Source: Microbispora sp. H13382 (GTDB lineage Bacteria; Actinomycetota; Actinomycetes; Streptosporangiales; Streptosporangiaceae). Taken from it: a DNA stretch of 64,000 bases. Made by a program: the position numbers and the translations under genes. Position 1 is the stretch's first letter, and every line of letters begins with the position of its first letter. Below are positions 8,577-15,992 of the stretch, piece by piece. The stretch lies in contig NZ_JABBXA010000023.1 in the NCBI RefSeq assembly GCF_014161445.1, positions 1 through 64,000 on the forward strand, read 5' to 3'. The notes under the pieces were generated by a model. The model was not told the origin of the DNA. It ran no database searches and worked only from the letters and a program-made list of their open reading frames with translations.

Positions 8577-8607
8577 GGCTGACGGGTGAGCCGGTCACCC
8601 GTCAGCC
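8577..8607. repeat. perfect 12-bp inverted repeat between MFS and aminotransferase genes
   Basis: GGCTGACGGGTG and CACCCGTCAGCC flank a 7-nt loop, 25 bp after the MFS stop and 16 bp before the aminotransferase start. There is no T-run, so it is either a terminator of the MFS transcript without a classic tail or an operator in the next gene's promoter/leader. Confidence 0.7.
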
Positions 8608-8622
8608 GGGATACTTCAGAGC

Positions 8623-9918
8623 ATGTCGGACCTTCTCGCACGCCATCGCGCGGTCATGCCGAACTGGATGGCCCTGTACTACAACGAGCCCATCGAGATC
8701 GTCGGCGGCAAGGGGAATCGCGTCGTCGACGCGAACGGGAAGAGCTATCTCGACTTCTTCGCCGGGATCCTGACCAACATGATCGGGTACGACGTGCCCG
8801 AGGTGCGGGAGGCCGTCGAGCGCCAGCTCGCCACCGGCGTCGTCCACACCTCGACGTTGTATCTCATCCGCGGCCAGGTCGAGCTGGCCGAGAAGATCGC
8901 CCGGCTGTCCAGCATCCCGGACGCGAAGGTCTTCTTCACCAACTCCGGCACCGAGGCCAACGAGACGGCCCTGCTGCTGGCCACCTACGCCCGCGGGTCC
9001 GACCAGGTGCTCGCCATGCGGCAGAGCTACCACGGCCGGTCCTTCGGCGCGGTCAGCGTGACCTCCAACCGGTCGTGGAAGAACAACTCGCTGTCGCCGC
9101 TCAACGTGCACTTCCTGCACGGCGCCGACAAGCACCTGGCGCAGTTCCGCGGCATGTCGGACGCCGACTACATCGCCGCCTGCGTGGACGACCTGCGTCA
9201 CGTGCTCGCCACCGCCGTCACCAAGGACGTCGCCGCCCTCATCGCCGAGCCGATCCAGGGCGTGGGCGGCTTCACGATGGCTCCCGACGGGCTGTTCGCG
9301 GCGTACAAGGAGGTCCTCGACGAGGAGGGCATCCTGCTCATCTCCGACGAGGTGCAGACCGGCTGGGGCCGTACGGGCTCGGCGTTCTTCGGGATCCAGA
9401 ACCACGGCGTGACGCCGGACATGATGACCTTCGCCAAGGGGCTCGGCAACGGCTTCGCCGTCGGCGGCGTCGTGGCGCGCGGCGACCTCATGGACGGCCC
9501 GCACGCCGCCGGTGTGGCCACGTTCGGCGGCAACCCGATCTCGATGGCGGCGGCCAACGCCACCCTCGACTACGTGCTCGACCACGACCTGCAGGCCAAC
9601 GCCGCGAGGACCGGCGAGATCATCATCGGCGGGCTGCGCGAGGCGGCCGGCCGGCTGCCCGTCGTCGGCGACGTACGCGGCAAGGGGCTGATGTTCGCCG
9701 TCGAACTGGTCGACCCCGCCACCAAGGCGCCCGCCCCGGCGCTCGCCGCCCGCTTCCTGGAGGAGACCAGGAAGCTCGGCCTGCTCGTCGGCAAGGGCGG
9801 GTTGTACGGCAACACGCTGCGGATGGCGCCGCCGCTCACCCTCACCGAGGACGAGGCCCGCGAGGGCCTGGGCATCCTCGTCACCGCTTTGGAGGCCGTC
9901 AACGATGAAGCGCGTTAA
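8623..9918 (+). CDS. class III omega-aminotransferase (beta-alanine/3-aminoisobutyrate type)
   Basis: 431 residues, PLP fold type I. Visible features are NSGTEANE near 108, SDEVQTGWGRTG near 243 (the Asp that binds the PLP ring) and the Schiff-base lysine about Lys272 in FAKGLGNG. The enzyme moves an amino group from an omega-amino acid to pyruvate or another oxoacid. It overlaps the start of an acylating methylmalonate/malonate-semialdehyde dehydrogenase gene by 14 bp. The natural reading is therefore beta-alanine to malonate semialdehyde, or 3-aminoisobutyrate to methylmalonate semialdehyde, as in reductive pyrimidine or valine breakdown. Substrate choice is inference. No clear Shine-Dalgarno precedes ATG 8623, but a strong inverted repeat does. 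Confidence 0.88.
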   Translation: MSDLLARHRAVMPNWMALYYNEPIEIVGGKGNRVVDANGKSYLDFFAGILTNMIGYDVPEVREAVERQLATGVVHTSTLYLIRGQVELAEKIARLSSIPDAKVFFTNSGTEANETALLLATYARGSDQVLAMRQSYHGRSFGAVSVTSNRSWKNNSLSPLNVHFLHGADKHLAQFRGMSDADYIAACVDDLRHVLATAVTKDVAALIAEPIQGVGGFTMAPDGLFAAYKEVLDEEGILLISDEVQTGWGRTGSAFFGIQNHGVTPDMMTFAKGLGNGFAVGGVVARGDLMDGPHAAGVATFGGNPISMAAANATLDYVLDHDLQANAARTGEIIIGGLREAAGRLPVVGDVRGKGLMFAVELVDPATKAPAPALAARFLEETRKLGLLVGKGGLYGNTLRMAPPLTLTEDEAREGLGILVTALEAVNDEAR

Positions 9919-11398
9919 CCACTGGATCGGCGGCGAGGTCGTCGAGGGCGCCGGTCGTACGGCGGAGGTGTTCGACCCCGCCACCGGCGAGGTGAGCGGG
10001 CAGGTGGCGCTCGCCTCGGCCGAGGAGGTCGACGCGGCGGTCGAGGCGGCCGCGCGGGCCTTCCCCGCCTGGCGCGACGCCTCACTCATCAAGCGCACCC
10101 AGATCCTGTTCCGGTTCCGCGAGCTGCTCGACGCGCACCGCGACGACCTGGCCGCGCTGATCACCGCCGAGCACGGCAAGGTGCACTCCGACGCGCTCGG
10201 CGAGGTGGCCCGCGGACTGGAGGTCGTGGAGTTCGCCTGCGGCATCCCCCACCTGCTCAAGGGCGGCTACTCGGAGAACGTCTCGACCCGGGTCGACTCC
10301 TACTCGATCCGCCAGCCGCTCGGCGTGGTGGCGGGCATCACGCCGTTCAACTTCCCGGCGATGGTCCCGATGTGGATGTTCCCCGTGGCCATCGCCTGCG
10401 GGAACACCTTCGTGCTCAAGCCCTCCGAGCGCGACCCCTCCGCATCCCTGCTGCTCGGGGAGCTGTGGCGGCGGGCGGGCCTGCCGGACGGCGTGTTCAA
10501 CGTCGTCCAGGGTGACAAGGTGGCGGTGGACCGGCTGCTGGAGCACCCGGCCGTACGGGCCGTGTCGTTCGTCGGCTCCACGCCGATCGCGCGGTACGTG
10601 TACGAGACCGGCACGGCCCACGGCAAGCGGGTGCAGGCGCTCGGCGGGGCCAAGAACCACATGCTCGTGCTGCCCGACGCCGACCTCGACCTGGTCGCCG
10701 ACTCGGCCGTCTCGGCGGGCTTCGGCTCGGCGGGGGAGCGGTGCATGGCGATCTCCGTGGTGCTGGCGGTCGACCCGATCGGCGACGAGCTGGTCGAGAA
10801 GATCGTGTCGCGGGTGCGGGACCTCCAGATCGGCCCGGGGAACGATCCCGAGTCGCAGATGGGCCCGCTCGTCACCGCCGCCCACCGCGACAAGGTGGCG
10901 TCCTACCTCGACCTCGGCGTCGAGGAGGGGGCCAAGCTCGTGGTCGACGGCCGGGAGACGCCGGTGCGCGGCGGACGGGAAGACGGCTTCTGGCTCGGTC
11001 CCACCGTCCTCGACCACGTGCCGCCGAACTCCCGCGTCCACCGTGAGGAGATCTTCGGCCCGGTGCTGTCGATCGTGCGCGTCCGCTCGTACGAGGAGGG
11101 CCTGGAGCTGATCAACACCGGTGAGTACGGCAACGGCACGGCGATCTTCACCAACGACGGCGGCGCGGCCCGGCGCTTCCAGAACGAGGTCGAGGTCGGC
11201 ATGATCGGCGTCAACGTGCCGATCCCGGTGCCGATGGCCTTCTACAGCTTCGGCGGCTGGAAGGCCTCGCTGTTCGGCGACACGCACGTGCACGGCACCG
11301 AGGGGGTCCACTTCTACACCAGGGGCAAGGTCGTCACCTCGCGGTGGCTCGATCCCTCCCACGGCGGCGTGAACCTGGGCTTCCCCACCAACGCCTGA
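9905..11398 (+). CDS. mmsA: CoA-acylating methylmalonate/malonate-semialdehyde dehydrogenase
   Basis: 497 residues, aldehyde dehydrogenase superfamily, MMSDH branch. The signatures are GVVAGITPFNFPAMVPMWM near 140, QALGGAKNHM near 247 (the MMSDH form of the NAD-site strand, lacking the usual general-base Glu) and the nucleophile Cys about 280 in GERCMAIS. MMSDHs oxidise methylmalonate or malonate semialdehyde with CoA and NAD+ to propionyl- or acetyl-CoA. The 14-bp overlap with the aminotransferase gene implies one transcript and coupled translation. It completes the two-step omega-amino acid degradation module. Confidence 0.93.
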   Translation: MKRVNHWIGGEVVEGAGRTAEVFDPATGEVSGQVALASAEEVDAAVEAAARAFPAWRDASLIKRTQILFRFRELLDAHRDDLAALITAEHGKVHSDALGEVARGLEVVEFACGIPHLLKGGYSENVSTRVDSYSIRQPLGVVAGITPFNFPAMVPMWMFPVAIACGNTFVLKPSERDPSASLLLGELWRRAGLPDGVFNVVQGDKVAVDRLLEHPAVRAVSFVGSTPIARYVYETGTAHGKRVQALGGAKNHMLVLPDADLDLVADSAVSAGFGSAGERCMAISVVLAVDPIGDELVEKIVSRVRDLQIGPGNDPESQMGPLVTAAHRDKVASYLDLGVEEGAKLVVDGRETPVRGGREDGFWLGPTVLDHVPPNSRVHREEIFGPVLSIVRVRSYEEGLELINTGEYGNGTAIFTNDGGAARRFQNEVEVGMIGVNVPIPVPMAFYSFGGWKASLFGDTHVHGTEGVHFYTRGKVVTSRWLDPSHGGVNLGFPTNA

Positions 11399-11472
11399 CG
11401 CGGCGGGCGGCGCCCCGGACCGGCAGGGCTTAGTAGGCTCGGGGCGTCCGTCTTCTCTCACGGGGGTCGTGC

Positions 11473-12666
11473 GTGCGCCGTACACATCTGGCCGGGACGG
11501 TCGCGGCCGCGGGCCTGCTCGCGGCCGCCTGCGGCGGCGGGCCCGTGCCCGAGACGGAGGTGGCGACGCCGGGCACCTCGGCGGTCGCGGCGACCGCGTC
11601 CCGCAGCGCCGGCGCCGGTCCGTCCTCCGCCGGCCCCACGCCCACCCCCGCCGCGTCCCTCGGGCCGGGCGAGGGGACGCTCAGCGTGGTCGCGATCGAC
11701 GGGTACGCCGAGTGGGGCGGCGTCGATCCCAAGGTCAAGTGGGTCGGCACGTTCGAGAAGGAGACGGGCTGCAAGGTCAGCCTGCGCTACTACGACCCCC
11801 GCCAGGAGGAGAAACCGGGCGACTTCCCGCCGTCGTCGTTCGACGTGATCTCGGCGACGCCCGAGGTGGGCGGCCGGCTGATGAACGAGGGCAGGGCCGC
11901 CCCGCTCAACACCGCTCTGCTGCAGGGCTACGACAAGATCCCCAAGCGGCTGCGGACGCTGCCGTCGGTCACCCGGGACGAGCGGGTGTACGGCGTGCCG
12001 TACGTCTGGGCGACCAACGAGGTCCTCTACGACACCGGCAAGGTCAGTCCCGACGGCCCGGAGTCGCTCTTCGCGGACAAGGGCCCGGTGCTGCTGCGGG
12101 ACCGCCCGCTGTCGCTCGCCGACGCCGCGCTGGTGCTCAAGGCCGGAGGCGGGGACGTCGGCGCGGACATCAAGGACCCGTTCGACCTCACCGACGCCCA
12201 GCTCGACGCCGCCACCGAGCTGGTCTCTTCCGGCGCGGACGGCCGCCGCGTCTTCTGGCGTGATCCCGTCGAGGTCGTCCAGGCTTTCGCGACCGGGTCC
12301 GCACGGCTCGCGCAGGCCACGCCGTACCACCTGGACGTGCTCAGGCGGGGGCACAAGCCGGTCAGGGCCCTGACGGACCGGCCGGTGACCGGCTGGGCCG
12401 ACGCGTGGATGATGTCGGCCCGGGCCCCGCATCCGTCGTGCGCGTACAAGTGGCTGGACTTCACCATGTCGGCGGACGTGCAGCGCAAGGTGTCCGCCTG
12501 GACGGGCCTCGCCCCGGCCAACCCGGGGGCGTGCACCGGCGCGGCCCGCCGGATCTGCCTGGACTACCGCGTCGGCACCGCCCGCGCGTTCCGGGGCGTC
12601 TACTTCGCGGTGCGGCCCGAGGCGTACGACAAGTGGGTGGAGCGCTGGTCGCGCGTCGTGTCCTGA
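11473..12666 (+). CDS. lipoprotein, PotD-like extracellular solute-binding protein (orphan)
   Basis: 397 residues with a lipoprotein signal (LLAAACGGG; acylated Cys about residue 19) followed by a low-complexity Ala/Thr/Pro tether (about 20-65). The rest is a periplasmic-binding-protein type II domain, with SFDVISATPEVGG near 121, VPYVWATNEVLYDTG near 176 and DAWMMSARAPHP near 309. These resemble polyamine-binding PotD proteins. No permease or ATPase gene is next to it. A full potDBCA set lies about 41 kb away, which this protein might feed or modulate; alternatively it is a sensor. The GTG start at 11473 places the signal peptide at the N terminus. Confidence 0.8.
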   Translation: MRRTHLAGTVAAAGLLAAACGGGPVPETEVATPGTSAVAATASRSAGAGPSSAGPTPTPAASLGPGEGTLSVVAIDGYAEWGGVDPKVKWVGTFEKETGCKVSLRYYDPRQEEKPGDFPPSSFDVISATPEVGGRLMNEGRAAPLNTALLQGYDKIPKRLRTLPSVTRDERVYGVPYVWATNEVLYDTGKVSPDGPESLFADKGPVLLRDRPLSLADAALVLKAGGGDVGADIKDPFDLTDAQLDAATELVSSGADGRRVFWRDPVEVVQAFATGSARLAQATPYHLDVLRRGHKPVRALTDRPVTGWADAWMMSARAPHPSCAYKWLDFTMSADVQRKVSAWTGLAPANPGACTGAARRICLDYRVGTARAFRGVYFAVRPEAYDKWVERWSRVVS

Positions 12667-12705
12667 CGGGCGGCGCCCGGCCGGACCGGTGCACCTTGAC
12701 GCAGG

Positions 12706-13287
12706 TCAGCGCCCGGCCCCGCCGCTGAGGGATTGGTGCGTCCCGGCGTCCCGGGGCGCGCGCTTGGGGAAGAGGGTGTAGGCGACCGGCCAGAACACCA
12801 GCCAGACCACCATGACGAACGTCAGGCGGCCGGCCCATTCCAGCAGCGCGGCCGAGCGGTCGAGGTCGCCGACGAGCGCGACGCCGGCCAGCAGCAGCCC
12901 GCAGGCGACGGCCCAGCCGATCACGCCCTTGCCCCAGGCGCGCCATTCGTACCGGGCCCGCTCCCTGCCGTAAAGCTTGCGCCGGTCGGGCGGCGGCCCT
13001 CCGGCGAAGCGGTGGGCGAACCTGGCGTCGGCCCACCGCACCATGTCGTGCCCGAAGGCGACGCTGAACCCCAGGTAGGCCGCGGCCAGCCCGTGCGTGA
13101 GCTCCGCCCGGCCGCCGTCGCGGAGGTCGACGACGCTCGCCACAAGGAGGACCAGGTCGACGACGGGGACGGCGAGCAGCAGCAGGCCGCCGAGCCGCTG
13201 CCGGCGCAGGAGGTATCGGACGGCGAGGCCCGCGACCAGGAGTACCCAGAACGCCACCTCGCAGGCGACGATCAGTCCGAACAGCAT
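12706..13287 (-). CDS. integral membrane protein of unknown function
   Basis: 193 residues with about five hydrophobic segments: 1-25, 33-53, 62-80, 124-143 and 149-170. A polar loop around 85-120 carries FAHRFAGGPPPDRRKLYGRERARYEWRAWGKG. It belongs to a family of actinobacterial small membrane proteins without a known job. Its ATG at 13287 faces a TetR-family gene across a short region with two similar near-palindromic repeats, so it is probably the target of that regulator. That would fit a transport, stress or membrane-modification role, but the sequence does not say which. Confidence 0.75.
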   Translation of the reverse strand: MLFGLIVACEVAFWVLLVAGLAVRYLLRRQRLGGLLLLAVPVVDLVLLVASVVDLRDGGRAELTHGLAAAYLGFSVAFGHDMVRWADARFAHRFAGGPPPDRRKLYGRERARYEWRAWGKGVIGWAVACGLLLAGVALVGDLDRSAALLEWAGRLTFVMVVWLVFWPVAYTLFPKRAPRDAGTHQSLSGGAGR

Positions 13288-13301
13288 GCCGGCTCCTTTT
13301 T

Positions 13302-13342
13302 TCGCACCGTGTGCTACGAAGGTTTCTCACACATTGTGCTAT
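13302..13342. promoter_or_regulatory. two direct near-palindromic repeats, candidate TetR operators
   Basis: TCGCACCGTGTGCTAC (13302-13317) and TCACACATTGTGCTAT (13327-13342) match at 12 of 16 positions and start 25 bp apart. Each contains a CAC/GTG dyad. They sit between the divergent membrane-protein and TetR genes. Confidence 0.5.
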
Positions 13343-13374
13343 AAAAAATGGCGGGTCGCGTGGCTGGAGGAGCT

Positions 13375-13965
13375 GTGCCGAAGATCGTGGATCGCCGGGT
13401 GCGGCGTGAGGAGATCGCCGAGGCGCTGTGGCGGGTCGTGCGCAGGGACGGCGTCGGCGCCGCCACCGTCCGCAGCATCGCCGCGGAGGCCGGCTGGTCC
13501 CCGAGCGCGCTACGGCACTACTTCTCGACCCAGGCGGAGCTGCTCGCCTTCGCGATGGAGCACGTCATCGCGCGGGTCCGCGCGCGCATCGCGAGCACCG
13601 TCTTCGACGGACCCGTCCGCGTCGCCGTACGCCGCCTGATCGAGGAACTGCTGCCGATGGACCCGGAACGGCGCGCGGAGGCCGAGGTCTGGCTGCAGCT
13701 GACCGCGCGGGCCCAGGGCGACCCGGTCGCCGCCGACTGGTTGCGCCACGCGGACGACGGTCTGGTGGAGGCGACGACCTCGGCCGTCCGCGCGCTCGCC
13801 GCGGAGGGGGAGCTCGCCGGGCATCGGGACGCCGAGTTCGAGGCGGTGCGGCTGCGTGCCCTCATCGACGGCCTGACCGTGCACGTCCTGGCCAGGCCGG
13901 AGTCGATGCCGCCCGAGCGCGTCAGCGCGGTGCTGGCCGCCCACCTGGAGGATCTGGCGACCTGA
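13375..13965 (+). CDS. TetR/AcrR family transcriptional regulator
   Basis: About 196 residues. The N-terminal HTH (about 10-55, ATVRSIAAEAGWSPSALRHYF) is followed by a BetI/TetR_C_6-like helical domain. The GTG at 13375 gives the normal VPKIVDRR beginning behind a GGAGG; an upstream ATG at 13348 would add nine residues without a ribosome site. It is divergent from a membrane-protein gene and probably represses it through the two repeats in between. The effector is unknown. Confidence 0.85.
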   Translation: MPKIVDRRVRREEIAEALWRVVRRDGVGAATVRSIAAEAGWSPSALRHYFSTQAELLAFAMEHVIARVRARIASTVFDGPVRVAVRRLIEELLPMDPERRAEAEVWLQLTARAQGDPVAADWLRHADDGLVEATTSAVRALAAEGELAGHRDAEFEAVRLRALIDGLTVHVLARPESMPPERVSAVLAAHLEDLAT

Positions 13966-14115
13966 GATCGGGCTCCGTCAAGGGCGGGGGGAGACAGGCG
14001 AGCGCGGCCCGGTGCGCGCGGCCGGAGCCGGCGGCGACGCGCCGCGTAATCCGTCCGCCCGCAGGGTGCGGTGATCTCGAAGGTGGGAGGTCTGGGGAAC
14101 AGGGGCAGCCCTGGG

Positions 14116-14364
14116 TCAGGACATGGCCGCCCGGGAGCGGCGGGGCAGCGGCACCTTGCCCTCGGGGGCGGGCAGCAGGGCCTCGGCGCAGTCGTCGCAG
14201 GCGTGGACGGGGGCGTTGTCGGGCAGCATCCCGACCTTGACCCGGGGGCGGGGCCACTTCTTGTGGCAGACGACGCAGGCGTCGCCGTCGCGCTGCGTGG
14301 TGGTGAGGCCGGCAGGGTCGAACGTCAGCATGAGCCGCTCGGCGCCGTTCGGGTTCCAGCCCAT
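14116..14364 (-). CDS. small zinc-ribbon-like protein, 82 residues
   Basis: Contains two CxxC pairs, CVVCHKKW near residue 40 and HACDDCAEAL near 62, in the spacing of a four-cysteine zinc ribbon. The C-terminal tail is basic (PLPRRSRAAM). The ATG at 14364 has a strong GAGGGGGGAC ribosome site; the much longer frame to 14673 would run through the gabT end. Such micro-proteins may bind nucleic acid or a partner protein. No specific family name comes to mind. It is downstream of gabT but separated from it by a terminator-like hairpin, so it is probably transcribed alone. Confidence 0.72.
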   Translation of the reverse strand: MGWNPNGAERLMLTFDPAGLTTTQRDGDACVVCHKKWPRPRVKVGMLPDNAPVHACDDCAEALLPAPEGKVPLPRRSRAAMS

Positions 14365-14480
14365 CAAAGTCCCCCCTCGATCGCCTATCGGAACCGTTAT
14401 AACGCGGTTACCCTTCGTGATCGGCGCGAGTCGGGCCAAGCGATGGTTAAATCGAGGCATAACGCAAGCCGTACAACAAC

Positions 14481-14517
14481 AAAAGGGACACCTCGGAACA
14501 GACCGGGTGCCCCTTTT
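14481..14517 (-). terminator. terminator-like hairpin after gabT
   Basis: AAAAGGGNCACC and its complement GGTGCCCCTTTT pair with one mismatch and one bulge around a short loop. Read on the minus strand it ends in CTTTTGTTGTTG. It begins 18 bp after the gabT stop. Confidence 0.72.
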
Positions 14518-14534
14518 GATGTTGTTTAAACGGT

Positions 14535-15884
14535 CTACTCCACGTTGAGTGCCTTCTCCAGAATGGCGAGGCCCTCCTCGAGCAGGTGGTCCGGGATGAC
14601 GAGCGGCGGCAGGAAGCGCAGCACGTTGCCGTACGTCCCGGCGGTGAGCGCGAGCAGGCCCTGCTCGTGGCACCTGCGCGCGATCTCGGCGGCCGGGTAG
14701 GGCTCCTTGGTGCCGGGCACCACGAGCTCCACGGCGATCATCGCGCCGCGTCCGCGCACGTCCCCGATGATCGGGTTGCGCTCCTGGATGGCGCGCAGGC
14801 GGGGCAGCATGACCTCGCCGATGTGCCGGGCCCGATCGACGAGCTTGTCCTGCTCGATGGTCTCCAGCACGCCCAGGGCCGCCTCGCAGGCGAGCGGGTT
14901 GCCGCCGTACGTGCCGCCGAGGCCGCCGCTGTGGACGTGGTCGAGCAGGTCGGCCCTGCCGGTCACCGCCGCCAGCGGAAGGCCGCCGGCGATGCCCTTG
15001 GCGGTGGTGATGATGTCCGGGACGATGCCCTCGTCCTCGCAGGCGAACATGTGGCCGGTGCGGGCGAAGCCCGTCTGCACCTCGTCGGCGATGAACACGA
15101 TGCCGTTGGCGCGGCAGAACTCCACGATCTTCGGCAGGAAGCCGCGGGCCGGCTCGATGAAGCCGCCCTCGCCCGCGATCGGCTCGATGACCACCGCCGC
15201 GACGTTCTCCGCGCCGATCTGCTTGTTGATCATGTCGATCGCCTGCGCCGCGGCCTCCTCGGCGCAGTTGTCCGGGCCGGTCGGCCAGCGGAACGGGTAG
15301 GCGAGCGGCACCCGGTACACCTCGGGCGCGAACGGCCCGAAACCGTGCTTGTACGGCATGCTCTTGGCCGTCAGCGTCATCGTCAGCAGCGTGCGGCCGT
15401 GGTAGCCGTGGTCGAAGACGACGACCGCCTGCCGCCCGGTGGCGTGCCGGGCGACCTTGACCGCGTTCTCGACGGCCTCCGCACCGCTGTTGACCAGGAA
15501 CGTCCGCTTCTCGTGGTCGCCGGGCGTGAGCTCGTTGAGCTTCTCGCAGACCGCGACGTACGACTCGTACGGGGCGACCATGAAACAGGTGTGGGTGAAG
15601 TCGGCGACCTGCTTCTGCACGCGCTCGACGACCCGGGGGGCGGCGTTGCCGACGTTGGTCACGGCGATGCCGGAGCCGAAGTCGATCAGCGAGTTGCCGT
15701 CCGCATCGACGATCACACCGCCGCCCGCGTGGGTCACGAAGACGGGCAGCGTGGTGCCGATGCCCGGAGGCACGGCGGACTGCTTGCGCGCGAACAGCTC
15801 GCGGGACCGCGGGCCGGGGATCTCGGTGACGAGGCGGCGCTCCTGGGGGAGCTGCGGGCCGCCGTGCGTGGTGGCAGTGCTCAT
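14535..15884 (-). CDS. gabT: 4-aminobutyrate aminotransferase
   Basis: 449 residues, class III PLP aminotransferase of the GabT branch. Landmarks are NSGAEAVENAVKVAR near 132, FDHGYHGRTLLTMTLT near 157, IADEVQTGFARTGHMF near 265 and the PLP lysine Lys296 in TTAKGIAGGLP. It converts GABA plus 2-oxoglutarate to succinate semialdehyde plus glutamate. It faces a PucR-type regulator, and an aldehyde dehydrogenase able to act as succinate-semialdehyde dehydrogenase follows at 18.6 kb, so this is a GABA-degradation locus. It could also accept the product of the putrescine operon near 57-61 kb. The ATG start at 15884 and the length are normal. Confidence 0.93.
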   Translation of the reverse strand: MSTATTHGGPQLPQERRLVTEIPGPRSRELFARKQSAVPPGIGTTLPVFVTHAGGGVIVDADGNSLIDFGSGIAVTNVGNAAPRVVERVQKQVADFTHTCFMVAPYESYVAVCEKLNELTPGDHEKRTFLVNSGAEAVENAVKVARHATGRQAVVVFDHGYHGRTLLTMTLTAKSMPYKHGFGPFAPEVYRVPLAYPFRWPTGPDNCAEEAAAQAIDMINKQIGAENVAAVVIEPIAGEGGFIEPARGFLPKIVEFCRANGIVFIADEVQTGFARTGHMFACEDEGIVPDIITTAKGIAGGLPLAAVTGRADLLDHVHSGGLGGTYGGNPLACEAALGVLETIEQDKLVDRARHIGEVMLPRLRAIQERNPIIGDVRGRGAMIAVELVVPGTKEPYPAAEIARRCHEQGLLALTAGTYGNVLRFLPPLVIPDHLLEEGLAILEKALNVE

Positions 15885-15992
15885 ACCTGAGACCGTACGA
15901 CCGCCGCCGCCACCTGCCGATATGCCGCTATGTCAGAATATAGGCGTACTTTTGGCCGGTAAGGACAAGCCGGCTGTTCGGGGGGAAGAGCA

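Noticed and set aside
15885..15992. Dyad CGCTAT / ATAGGCG between gabT and PucR
   Set aside because: It needs a bulge and has only six matching bases per arm; not strong enough to list as an operator.
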